This document shows, in pieces, positions 16,664 to 24,353 of a DNA stretch of 48,276 bases (positions are counted from its first letter, which is position 1; each line of letters begins with the position of its first letter). The stretch is taken from assembly GCA_003221635.1 (NCBI GenBank), contig QHSR01000253.1, positions 1 to 48,276 on the forward strand, in the 5' to 3' direction. The notes under the pieces were generated by a model, which ran no database searches, had not been told where the DNA came from, and saw only the letters and a list, made by a program, of their open reading frames with translations. The translations under genes and the position numbers were made by a program. The DNA is from Candidatus Rokuibacteriota bacterium (GTDB lineage: Bacteria; Methylomirabilota; Methylomirabilia; Rokubacteriales; CSP1-6).

Positions 16664-18409
16664 GTGAGCATCCCGACCACGCTCTACCGGCGCCTGTTCG
16701 TCTACCTCAGGCCCCACGTGCCGACGCTCCTCTTCGGCACCGCGCTCGCGATCGTGGTCGCCACGATGGAGGGCGCGATCGCGTGGCTCGTGAAGCCCGC
16801 CATGGACGACGTCTTCATCCGCCGCGACGTGACGATGCTGAAGATCATTCCGCTGCTGTTCCTGGGCGCGTATATCTGCAAGGGCGTCGGGCGCTACGGC
16901 CACTCCTACCTGATGGCGGCGGTCGGCGAGCGCGTGATCGCGGCGCTTCGCCGGGACCTCTACACCCACATCCAGCAGATGCCGCTGTCGTTCTTCACGA
17001 GCCGCCACTCGGCGGAGCTGACATCGCGGATCGTGACCGACGTGAACCGGCTGGCGCGCCTCTCGTCGACGGTCATGGTGATGACGATCCGGAACGTCGT
17101 GATGGTGGTCGTGCTCACCGCGGTCATGTTCGTCCGGGACTGGCGGCTGGCCCTGATCGCGCTCGTGGTCTTTCCGTTCGTCGGCGTGGCGGTGCGAACG
17201 ATCGGACGCAAGCTCTACCGGATCAACAAGCGGTCGCAGCGGAAGATCGCCGAGCTGAACGTGCTCTTGCAGGAGGTGCTCTCGGGGACGAAGATCGTCA
17301 AGGCGTTCGGGCGCGAGGCGCATGAGGTCGAGCGATTCGACCGCGTCAACCGCGGGTTACTCACCCTCTCCCTGAAGGACCACCGCACCGATCAGCTCAC
17401 GGAGCCGCTCATGGAGGTGCTGACCGCCTTCGGCATCATGGGCGCCCTCTGGTACGGCGGCCACCAGGTCATCGCCGGCGCGATCACGCCCGGCGATTTC
17501 TTCTCGTTCACCGCCGCGGTGGCCCTGCTCTACGGGCCGGTCCGGCAGCTCTCCCGGATCGTCAACACCGTGCAGCAGTCGACCGCCTCCGTCGAGCGCG
17601 TCTTCGAGATCCTCGACCTGCCGCCGGCGATCAGCGACCGTCCCGACGCCGTCGCGCTCGACGCGTTCCGCCACGCGATCGCGTTCGAGCAGGTCGGCTT
17701 CCGGCACGCGGACTCCGAGGATCTCACACTGCGCAACGTCTCGCTGACGATCCACCGGGGCGAAGTCGTCGCGTTCGTCGGCATGAGCGGCGCCGGCAAG
17801 TCGACCCTCATGGATCTCCTGCCGCGCTTCCACGACGTCAGCACCGGGCGGATCACGATCGACGGCCACGACCTCCGCGATGTCACCCAGACCTCGCTGC
17901 GCGCCCTGATCGCGCTGGTCACGCAGGAGACGTTCCTCTTCAGCGACTCGATTCTGTACAACATCGCGTACGGACTCCCGGGGGCGCCGTTCGAAGACAT
18001 CGTCCGGGCCGCCCGTCAGGCGCACGCGGAGGAGTTCATCGCCGGGTGTCCCAACGGCTATCAGACGCTGGTGGGCGAGCGGGGCGTGCGGCTCTCCGGC
18101 GGCCAGCGCCAGCGGATCGCCATCGCCCGGGCCTTCTTGAAGAACCCGCCGATTCTCATCCTCGACGAGGCGACCTCGGACCTGGACGCCGAGAGCGAGT
18201 TCATGATCCAGCAGGCGCTCGCCGAGCTGATGCGGGGACGCACGGTGCTGGTCATTGCGCATCGGCTCGCCACCGTGCGAAACGCCGACCGCATCGTCGT
18301 CGTGCATGAGGGGCGCATCGCGGAAGTCGGAAGCCACAACGAGCTGCTCGCGCGCGACGGCCTCTACCGCCGTCTCTACGCGCTGCAGATGGAAGGAGTC
18401 ACCAGTTGA
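16664..18409 (+). CDS. msbA: MsbA-like ABC transporter (fused permease-ATPase)
   Basis: The 581-residue half-transporter has six N-terminal helices (about residues 1-320) and an ATPase domain with Walker A GMSGAGKST (373-381), the signature LSGGQRQRIAIARAFLKNPP and Walker B ILILDEATSDLD. The order and spacing fit the lipid A-type flippase MsbA or related lipid/multidrug exporters that homodimerise in the inner membrane. The GTG start lies 4 bases after the aminotransferase stop. Context with a sugar aminotransferase favours lipid or glycolipid export; no lipid A genes are nearby, so the name MsbA is family-level only. Confidence 0.88.
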   Translation: MSIPTTLYRRLFVYLRPHVPTLLFGTALAIVVATMEGAIAWLVKPAMDDVFIRRDVTMLKIIPLLFLGAYICKGVGRYGHSYLMAAVGERVIAALRRDLYTHIQQMPLSFFTSRHSAELTSRIVTDVNRLARLSSTVMVMTIRNVVMVVVLTAVMFVRDWRLALIALVVFPFVGVAVRTIGRKLYRINKRSQRKIAELNVLLQEVLSGTKIVKAFGREAHEVERFDRVNRGLLTLSLKDHRTDQLTEPLMEVLTAFGIMGALWYGGHQVIAGAITPGDFFSFTAAVALLYGPVRQLSRIVNTVQQSTASVERVFEILDLPPAISDRPDAVALDAFRHAIAFEQVGFRHADSEDLTLRNVSLTIHRGEVVAFVGMSGAGKSTLMDLLPRFHDVSTGRITIDGHDLRDVTQTSLRALIALVTQETFLFSDSILYNIAYGLPGAPFEDIVRAARQAHAEEFIAGCPNGYQTLVGERGVRLSGGQRQRIAIARAFLKNPPILILDEATSDLDAESEFMIQQALAELMRGRTVLVIAHRLATVRNADRIVVVHEGRIAEVGSHNELLARDGLYRRLYALQMEGVTS

Positions 18410-19317
18410 GCACGATTGTCGGCAGCGGCACGTACACCTATGAAGTCCACGACGACTGGGCGAAGCTCCCCGACGGCTGGGCGATGCCGGCGGCGGCGGT
18501 GACGGTCGACTCGCGCGATCGCGTCTACTGTTTCAACCGCACGCCCGACCACCCGATCGTCGTCTTCGACCGCGAGGGGAACTATCTCTCCTCCTGGGGC
18601 GCGGGGCTGTTCGCCTTCCCCCACACGATCCGCGTCGACGCGGACGACAATCTCTGGCTGGTGGATCGTGATCACGGGCAGATGCTGCTCTTCACCAGCG
18701 AGGGGACCTTGCTGCGGACCGTGGGTACGCGAGGTCACCGCTCGGACACCGGCGTGAGCCCGCAGGATTTCAGCTCGGCCGCCTATCGGAACGTCACGCA
18801 CGGCGGCGGCCCCTTCAACCTGCCGACCGATATCGCGCTGACGCCGTCCGGCGAGATGTTCATGACCGACGGCTACGGCAACGCTCGCGTGCACAAGTTC
18901 GCCGCCGACGGCACCTACCTCATGTCCTGGGGCGAGCCGGGCACGGGTCCCGGGCAGTTCAATCTGCCTCACGGTGTGTGGATCGACACGCGCGGCCGCG
19001 TCCTGGTGTGCGACCGGGAGAACGATCGCGTGCAGGTGTTCAACCAGGAGGGCAAGTTCCTCCACGTCTGGCCCAGCCCGCTCATCGGTCCGGCGGCCTT
19101 CTACGTGGACGCCGACGACATCGTCTACATTCCCGAGCACAACGGCGGGCTGGTCAGCGTCTTGACCCTCGAGGGCGAGCGGCTGGCGCAGTGGGGTGAG
19201 CCGGGCTTTCGCTCGTGCCACGGCATCTGGGGTGACTCGCGCGGCGACCTCTACGTCGTGCGGCCCGGTGCGTGGGGGCGTCCCCGGCGAGTCGTGAAGT
19301 ACACGCGCCGGGGCTGA
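18406..19317 (+). CDS. NHL-repeat beta-propeller protein
   Basis: The 303-residue protein consists of about six NHL-type repeats, for example GQFNLPHGVWIDTRGRVLVC and PTDIALTPSGEMFMTDGYG, forming a beta-propeller related to peptidyl-alpha-hydroxyglycine amidating lyase. There is no signal peptide, so it is probably cytoplasmic. The TTG start at 18406 overlaps the msbA stop as TTGA and has a GGAG ribosome-binding site about 7 bases upstream; no other start fits. Enzymatic activity is not evident, and such propellers often bind ligands or partners. It is the last gene of the four-gene plus-strand operon. Confidence 0.82.
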   Translation: MSTIVGSGTYTYEVHDDWAKLPDGWAMPAAAVTVDSRDRVYCFNRTPDHPIVVFDREGNYLSSWGAGLFAFPHTIRVDADDNLWLVDRDHGQMLLFTSEGTLLRTVGTRGHRSDTGVSPQDFSSAAYRNVTHGGGPFNLPTDIALTPSGEMFMTDGYGNARVHKFAADGTYLMSWGEPGTGPGQFNLPHGVWIDTRGRVLVCDRENDRVQVFNQEGKFLHVWPSPLIGPAAFYVDADDIVYIPEHNGGLVSVLTLEGERLAQWGEPGFRSCHGIWGDSRGDLYVVRPGAWGRPRRVVKYTRRG

Positions 19318-19385
19318 CCGCGCGCTCGCGCTCCGCCGACACGGGGCTCAACGACCGAGCGATGCTCAAGGCGAAGAGCAATTGG

Positions 19386-20114
19386 TCAACCGTCGCCGCC
19401 AGGGCGTGCCGCTAGCTTGCGGGCAACGACATAGAGCTTGCGGCCCCGCAGGCCCCCGACATCAGGCGCGCCCGTGATTCGTCCGGTGAGGTCCGTGCAC
19501 TGAAACTCTCGGTTATCGTACATGCCGAGGACCTGGAATCCGCCAGTCTCGAGCATCTGTTGAACCTCTTCCGGGAAGAGGAGCCGATACTCCGCATAGT
19601 CTTCCACATCGGCTCGACCTTCGATGCGCCAGGTCCTGGTGCGCTTGAGAACGCGGGCCGTTCGGTCGAGCTCGTGGAGAGACACCGACGTGGCTTTGAA
19701 CTCGGGCGCGTCCACGCGCCCCTCGATGCGCTTCTCGAAACCGTCGGCCTCCAGATAGGTGCGTGCATTGAGCGGGTCCACCACGAGGAGCGTCCCGCCG
19801 TGAGCGTGCGCGGCAAACGTCCTGACCGTTTCGGTCAGATCGTGGTCGGTGAGCGCGTACGACAAGGCGTTGCCGAGGCAGGTCACGAGATCGAACGTCC
19901 GACCCAGCCGTATCGTCCGCATATCTCCCACGTGAAACGTGATGCCGGCCCGCACCGACCTCGCGTAGGCGATGTTCGACTCCAGGAGATCGACGCCACA
20001 ACACTCCGGGATGGTCCCGGCCAGCGCCTCGAGATGTCGGCCCGTACCACACCCCACGTCGAGCATCGATCGCGGCGCTCCGGGCCGGTACCGTCCGATC
20101 GCGGTGCGCAGCAT
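19386..20114 (-). CDS. Class I SAM-dependent methyltransferase, probably N-terminally truncated
   Basis: The 242-residue product has the SAM-binding motif MLDVGCGTGRHLEAL (17-31), an acidic residue after strand 2 (GVDLLESNI) and DLVTCLGNALSYA as motif IV, so it is a Rossmann-fold methyltransferase of unknown substrate. In the same frame, upstream of the ATG, lies SPYDLVFPDTEETTGR, which looks like the usual N-terminal helix of this family, but a stop (TAA at 20193-20195) and the toxin gene precede it and no start codon lies between. The gene therefore appears to have lost its 5' end at a junction near 20155. No proper ribosome-binding site precedes the ATG at 20114, so expression is doubtful. 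Confidence 0.72.
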   Translation of the reverse strand: MLRTAIGRYRPGAPRSMLDVGCGTGRHLEALAGTIPECCGVDLLESNIAYARSVRAGITFHVGDMRTIRLGRTFDLVTCLGNALSYALTDHDLTETVRTFAAHAHGGTLLVVDPLNARTYLEADGFEKRIEGRVDAPEFKATSVSLHELDRTARVLKRTRTWRIEGRADVEDYAEYRLLFPEEVQQMLETGGFQVLGMYDNREFQCTDLTGRITGAPDVGGLRGRKLYVVARKLAARPGGDG

Positions 20115-20154
20115 CCTTCCGGTCGTCTCTTCGGTGTCCGGAAAGACGAGGTCG

Positions 20155-20365
20155 TAAGGAGACCGTAGGGAAACTTCGGAACCAGAACACGCTTAAGCAG
20201 GCGGCCGAAGGGTGCGCCGGAGGCCCGGTGCCCGAGCAGTCGTTCATACGCCCGCTGAACCGTGAGGGTGAAGTCGAGTCCGAGCCCTTCCGTTCGGTTC
20301 TCGTAGAACTGCGCTGCCGCAACGAACTCGTTCTGTGCCTCTGGATGAAACTCAACGCTTCTCAC
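20155..20365 (-). pseudogene. ParE/RelE-type toxin, 3'-truncated at a junction with the methyltransferase gene
   Basis: Reading from the ATG at 20365 gives about 70 residues typical of plasmid-stabilisation (ParE/RelE) toxins: VEFHPEAQNEFVAAAQFYEN, GLGLDFTLTVQRAYERL and KRVLVPKFPYGLL. Family members continue with another ~25-30 residues containing the last strand (usually 'yevvDg.ivilav.h..R.p..W'). Here the frame runs into out-of-frame methyltransferase sequence immediately after KFPYGLL. The start overlaps the antitoxin stop as ATGA. The toxin is probably inactive as it lacks the C-terminal strand with catalytic or binding residues. Confidence 0.78.
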
Positions 20366-20592
20366 CGAAGCGCGGAGCGAGCCTTCTTGATCACCTTGTC
20401 GGCGGGAATCGCGGCGGCCTTACCGGATTTGAGCTCGCTCAGCCGCCGCTCCGCCTCCGCGAGCCAGAGCCTTTCCGCGCCGGCGTCGCTGCCCGGATCA
20501 AGGCTGGAGACCAGGCGTTGCGCGAGACAGGCGCGTTCCCGGCGAGGAAGCTTGAGAGCCTTCGACTCCAGTTCGCGCGCTGGCTTGGTCAT
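20362..20592 (-). CDS. Addiction-module antitoxin (TIGR02574-like)
   Basis: The 76-residue protein contains LKLPRRERACLAQRLVSSLD and WLAEAERRLSELKSGKAAAI, the conserved pattern of the 'addiction module component' family that pairs with ParE/RelE toxins. It would bind and neutralise the toxin and repress its own operon. It overlaps the toxin start by 4 bases, the normal antitoxin-first arrangement. With the toxin truncated it would be an orphan antitoxin. Confidence 0.83.
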   Translation of the reverse strand: MTKPARELESKALKLPRRERACLAQRLVSSLDPGSDAGAERLWLAEAERRLSELKSGKAAAIPADKVIKKARSALR

Positions 20593-20627
20593 ACCGGAAG
20601 GCTATCACGATGGGGCCCAGGTAGAGC

Positions 20628-22352
20628 CTAGCGCTCGCGGAAGCGGTTGACGATCGGCGGGCGCCAGTCGCGCCCGAAGGCGCGCGGCGTGATCTTGACG
20701 CCGATCGGGGCCTGGCGCCGCTTGTACTCGTTCGTATCCACCATCGAGACGACGCGGCGCACCGTGTCGGCCGGGAACCCACGGGCGATGAGGTCGTTCA
20801 CACCCCGGTCCTCCTCCACGTACCCTTCGAGGATCCGGTCGAGCTCGGCGTAGGGCGGCAGCGTGTCCTGGTCGGTCTGATTGGGACGCAGCTCGGCCGA
20901 CGGCGCCCGCGTGAACACGGTTTCGGGAATGATCGCCCGGCCGGCGCGCGCGTTGACGTGCCGCGCGACGTCGTAGACGAGCATCTTCGGGACGTCCTTG
21001 ATCACGGCGAAGCCACCCGCCATGTCGCCGTAGAGCGTCGTGTAGCCGACGCTGTACTCGCTCTTGTTGCCCGTCGTGAGCACGAGCCAGCCGAACTTGT
21101 TCGACAGCGCCATGAGGAGGTTGCCCCGGATGCGGGCCTGGATGTTCTCCTCGGTGACGTCCTCTTTCATCCCCTTGAACGCCTTCGCCAGCGACCGCTT
21201 GTACGCGTTGAGCAGCGGCGTGATGGGAATCGTCAGGAACTCGATCCCGAGGTGCTTGGCCAGGCGCTGCGCGTCGCGCCGCGTCCCCGTCGACGAGTAC
21301 CCGGACGGCATGCCGACACCCGCCACGTTGTCGCGACCCAGCGCCTCGACGGCGACCGCGGCGACCAGCGACGAGTCGATCCCGCCCGAGAGGCCGATGA
21401 CGACGCGCTTGAATCCGTTCTTCCGCACGTAGTCGCGCGTGCCGAGGACCAGCGCGCCGAACACCTCCTCGACGGGCGAAAGCGTCGCCACCTCGCGGGG
21501 CGGCAGCGCCGGCGCGTCGGGCGCCGCGAGCGCCGGGAGCGAGATCCGGGTCGCCGTCTCCCGCACCCGGAGCTTCTCCTTACGCCGCCGCGAATCGTGG
21601 AGCCGGGCCCGGAAGACGGCTTCGAGGTCGAGGTCGGCGACGACCAGGTCCTCTTCGAACATCCGCCCGCGCGCGATGCACTCGCCGTGCTCGTTGACGA
21701 TCATGCTCGCGCCGTCGAACACCAGCTCGTCCTGACCGCCCACCATGTTGACGTACGCCACGCAAACGAGGTCGTCGACCGCGCGCGTCGACACCAGCTG
21801 CTCGCGGAAGCGCGCCTTGCCGGCGTGGTACGGCGAGCCGTTGATGTTGACGATCAGCTCGGCGCCGGCGAGCGCCTGCACGGTGGTCGGCCCCGCCGGA
21901 TACCAGATGTCCTCGCACACGTTGACCGCGAAGGTCGTGTCGCCGGCCACGAAGACGGGCGCCTCGGTCCCGGCCTGGAAGTAGCGGTTCTCGTCGAAGA
22001 CGCCGTAGTTCGGGAGGTACTGCTTGTGGTAGATGCCGGCGCGGGTCCCGTCGTGCAGCACCGCGGCGGCGTTGAAGATGTCGTCGTTCTTGTCGACGAA
22101 GCCGACGACGACCGACAGCCCTCGCGAAGCGCGCGTCACCGCATCGAGCGCTCTCAGGTTGGCCTCGATGAAGGCCGGCTTGAAGAGAAGATCCTCGGGC
22201 GGGTAGCCGGTGATCGCGAGCTCGGGGAAGGCCACCAGCGAGCAGCCGAGCGCGCGGGCCCGTTCGATCCCGTCCACGATCATGCGGACGTTGCGATCGA
22301 AGTCGCCGACCGTGGGATTGATCTGGCCCAGGGCGACGCGGAACCGTCTCAT
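20628..22352 (-). CDS. nadE: Glutamine-dependent NAD+ synthetase
   Basis: The 574-residue enzyme has an N-terminal nitrilase-type glutaminase domain with triad E44 (FPELAITGYPPED), K110 (YHKQYLPNYGVFDE) and C146 (NVCEDIW), and a C-terminal ATP-pyrophosphatase synthetase domain with LSGGIDSSL (321-329) and TGNKSEYSVGYTTLYGDMAG. It amidates nicotinate adenine dinucleotide with ammonia from glutamine, the last step of NAD synthesis. Length and motifs are complete. A TACAAT box ends 8 bases before the ATG, so its message is predicted to be leaderless. It is probably monocistronic, divergent from a small zinc-ribbon gene. Confidence 0.96.
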   Translation of the reverse strand: MRRFRVALGQINPTVGDFDRNVRMIVDGIERARALGCSLVAFPELAITGYPPEDLLFKPAFIEANLRALDAVTRASRGLSVVVGFVDKNDDIFNAAAVLHDGTRAGIYHKQYLPNYGVFDENRYFQAGTEAPVFVAGDTTFAVNVCEDIWYPAGPTTVQALAGAELIVNINGSPYHAGKARFREQLVSTRAVDDLVCVAYVNMVGGQDELVFDGASMIVNEHGECIARGRMFEEDLVVADLDLEAVFRARLHDSRRRKEKLRVRETATRISLPALAAPDAPALPPREVATLSPVEEVFGALVLGTRDYVRKNGFKRVVIGLSGGIDSSLVAAVAVEALGRDNVAGVGMPSGYSSTGTRRDAQRLAKHLGIEFLTIPITPLLNAYKRSLAKAFKGMKEDVTEENIQARIRGNLLMALSNKFGWLVLTTGNKSEYSVGYTTLYGDMAGGFAVIKDVPKMLVYDVARHVNARAGRAIIPETVFTRAPSAELRPNQTDQDTLPPYAELDRILEGYVEEDRGVNDLIARGFPADTVRRVVSMVDTNEYKRRQAPIGVKITPRAFGRDWRPPIVNRFRER

Positions 22353-22360
22353 GGGCCCCT

Positions 22361-22390
22361 ATTGTACCCGGCCGCGGGCCCACCTGTTAT
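22361..22390. promoter_or_regulatory. Overlapping divergent promoters of nadE and the zinc-ribbon gene
   Basis: The minus-strand -10 of nadE, TACAAT (22366 to 22361), overlaps a plus-strand -35, TTGTAC (22362-22367), that is followed after 17 bases by TGTTAT (22385-22390). Both predicted transcription starts lie within a few bases of the start codons at 22352 and 22402. The two promoters share DNA and may exclude each other. Confidence 0.45.
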
Positions 22391-22401
22391 CATCCGATCC
22401 G

Positions 22402-22590
22402 ATGCCCGCGAAGATTCCGTGGCTCCCGGCGACACTCCCACCCGGCGCCCGCCCCGAGCGGTGTCCGAAGTGCGGCCGGCTCGCCCTGATCCCCTGGACC
22501 CTACGCCGCGACGACCTCACCAAGGTCGTGCTGCGGACGTGGGTCTGCACCGAGTGTCAGGTCACCGAGGAGCGACCGGAGCCCGAGTAG
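22402..22590 (+). CDS. Small zinc-ribbon protein, 62 aa
   Basis: The 62-residue product has two cysteine pairs, CPKCGRL and CTECQV, separated by about 27 residues, which suggests a zinc ribbon. The N-terminal part is Pro-rich (PWLPATLPPGARPERCPKCG). I do not recognise the family. The ATG at 22402 follows the predicted transcription start by about 5 bases and has no ribosome-binding site. The last 90 bases overlap, tail to tail, the 3' end of the DUF2652 gene on the other strand. Confidence 0.6.
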   Translation: MPAKIPWLPATLPPGARPERCPKCGRLALIPWTLRRDDLTKVVLRTWVCTECQVTEERPEPE

Positions 22591-23214
22591 CGTTTCGCCA
22601 TCGCCGGTCTCCCCGCGACGCCCGAGGCGGTCGAGCGAAACGACGAAGCAGTCCACTTCACCGAAGTGAGCGTATGTGCCGGTGTAGCGTGCCATGCCGG
22701 CCGCAACCGGATCGATGCCAAAGCGCTCCACCGCCGCGGCGGTGAACAGCACGTACGTGGCGGGCTCGACGTCGTTCTTGAGGAACCGGTGCGCGAGGAT
22801 GATGTCGGGGCCGGCGACGCGGGATCGGCCACGCACGACCTGCCGCAAGAAGCTCCCGTGATGGACGATCAGCTTGAGGCTGAGCCCGAGCACGCCCCGG
22901 CAGGCCCGGCAGGCACAGCTCGTGTCCAGCGAAATCTCGCGCCGCCGCTCGCTGAAGGCGGCGAAGGCGCGGCCGAACGATTCGAGGAGTCGCCGGTCCG
23001 CTCCCTGGGCATGGTCCGGGCCCAGCGCGAACACCGCGTCGCCCTCCAGCTCCTGGATCTCCATCGGCGGAGAGAGCGCCTCCATGACGCCCGCCAGCAG
23101 CGCCCCCGTAACCTCCGCCCCATGCTCAAGCTCCGTGGCGGTCACGAACGCCGTGAACCCCGAAATATCCGCCAGGACGAGGAATCCGGACTCGGGCCGA
23201 CCTGCGGTTGGCAT
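22501..23214 (-). CDS. DUF2652 protein (adenylate cyclase-like fold)
   Basis: The 237-residue protein begins with FLVLADISGFTAFVTATELE and continues with IQELEGDAVFALGPD, both typical of DUF2652 and reminiscent of class III nucleotide cyclase domains. It also has the family cysteine cluster SCACRACR (C100, C102, C105) and KLIVHHGSFLRQVVRG. The cyclase metal-binding and base-recognition set is not complete in this family, so signalling activity is uncertain. The ATG is preceded by a GGAGGGAGG ribosome-binding site. Its last ~30 residues overlap the opposite-strand zinc-ribbon gene. Confidence 0.82.
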   Translation of the reverse strand: MPTAGRPESGFLVLADISGFTAFVTATELEHGAEVTGALLAGVMEALSPPMEIQELEGDAVFALGPDHAQGADRRLLESFGRAFAAFSERRREISLDTSCACRACRGVLGLSLKLIVHHGSFLRQVVRGRSRVAGPDIILAHRFLKNDVEPATYVLFTAAAVERFGIDPVAAGMARYTGTYAHFGEVDCFVVSLDRLGRRGETGDGETLLGLRSLLGDLTLGADPRPQHDLGEVVAA

Positions 23215-23305
23215 GTGCCCTCCCTCCGCTCCCTAAGACACCGCAGCCCGCCCGCCGTGAAAAGCTCAGCGCAGGCTGGAGGGACGCGTCGAGCCCTCCA
23301 AACCC

Positions 23306-24337
23306 TCAGAACTGATTGACGAAATCGATCAGCTGGCGGAGGCGCCCGAAGGAGCGGTGGTCGAACGGCAGGATGAGCCGCGGCAGCTCGGGGAACTCGT
23401 TCAGCTCCTGCGGCACCGGGCCCGGCGACTGCGTTGCGGGCGCTTTGAGGATGTCGCCGAACTTATCCTGAAGGTCGGCGAGCTGCGTCGGCTCCAGCGG
23501 GTGCATGAGCCGGAAGATCAGATCGTCGCCGACGATACGCGACGAGTGGTAGACGCGGTAGAAGCTCGTGATCTCGCCCATCGCTTCGTCGGGCGTGTCG
23601 ACGATCCGGAAGAGCGACGTGTCCTCCGGATCGATGAGCCCGCGCTCCACCAGTGTGCCCGCGATCCACCGATGCCAGATCCGCCAGTACGGCTTCGGTC
23701 CGGCCTCGATCAGCACCACGGGAATGACCGCCGACTTGCCCGTCTGCATCAGCGTGAGCAGCTCGAAGGTCTCGTCCATCGTCCCGTAGCCGCCCGGGAA
23801 GAGCGCGACCGCGCTCGCCTCCTTCACCAGGAAGAGCTTGCGCGTGAAGAAGTACTTGAAGGTGATCAGCTTCGGATCAGAAGCGATCCAGGGATTGGCC
23901 TCCTGCTCGAACGGCAGGCGGATGTTCAGCCCGAAGCTCTTCTCGCCGCCCGCTCCCTCCTGCGCAGCGCCCATGATGCCGGCGCCGGCGCCGGTGACGA
24001 CCATCCAGCCCGCCTCGGTCATCCGCTTGCCGAAGAGGCGCGCGCTGGTCACGGCTTCCTCGCTCGTCGCCGACCGCGCGGAGCCGAAGACCGTCACCTT
24101 GCGGACTCCGCTGTACGGCGCGAACACCTTGTAGGCGTAGCGGAGCTCCTTGAGCGCCGTGTTGGTGATCTTGAGGTCACCCGTCCCGGCCCCGTCCTCG
24201 TGGAGCTTGAGCACGGTCGTGAGGAGCTGCTGGATGTAGAAGCGGCGCTCGGCGGGCACGTCCTCCGCGTCGAGCAGGTCGGCGATCAGGCGGTTCGCGC
24301 GGTCGTTCTGGAGCTGATATCGGCGAGGCTCGGCCAC
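23306..24337 (-). CDS. LOG-family (lysine decarboxylase-like) nucleotide phosphoribohydrolase
   Basis: The 343-residue protein contains the LOG Rossmann fold: VTVFGSARS (82-90), VVTGAGAGIMGAAQEGAG (113-130) and the signature PGGYGTMDE (181-189). LOG enzymes release free base from cytokinin-like or other nucleoside monophosphates. The N-terminal ~80 residues and C-terminal ~100 residues extend beyond the ~200-residue core and are typical of the longer bacterial subgroup. The GTG start at 24337 lies 7 bases after a TATACT box, so a leaderless message is likely. It follows the ArsM-EamA chimera by 16 bases on the same strand. Confidence 0.88.
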   Translation of the reverse strand: MAEPRRYQLQNDRANRLIADLLDAEDVPAERRFYIQQLLTTVLKLHEDGAGTGDLKITNTALKELRYAYKVFAPYSGVRKVTVFGSARSATSEEAVTSARLFGKRMTEAGWMVVTGAGAGIMGAAQEGAGGEKSFGLNIRLPFEQEANPWIASDPKLITFKYFFTRKLFLVKEASAVALFPGGYGTMDETFELLTLMQTGKSAVIPVVLIEAGPKPYWRIWHRWIAGTLVERGLIDPEDTSLFRIVDTPDEAMGEITSFYRVYHSSRIVGDDLIFRLMHPLEPTQLADLQDKFGDILKAPATQSPGPVPQELNEFPELPRLILPFDHRSFGRLRQLIDFVNQF

Positions 24338-24344
24338 GTCTTCG

Positions 24345-24350
24345 AGTATA
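24345..24350 (-). promoter_or_regulatory. Candidate -10 box (TATACT) for the LOG gene, leaderless
   Basis: TATACT (24350 to 24345) ends 7 bases before the GTG at 24337. The upstream -35 region shows only a partial match (TTCAGG). Confidence 0.4.
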
Positions 24351-24353
24351 CCG

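Noticed and set aside
20628-22383. Long plus- and minus-strand frames opposite nadE
   Set aside because: They have Arg/Pro/Ala-rich composition without family features and are shadows of the real gene.
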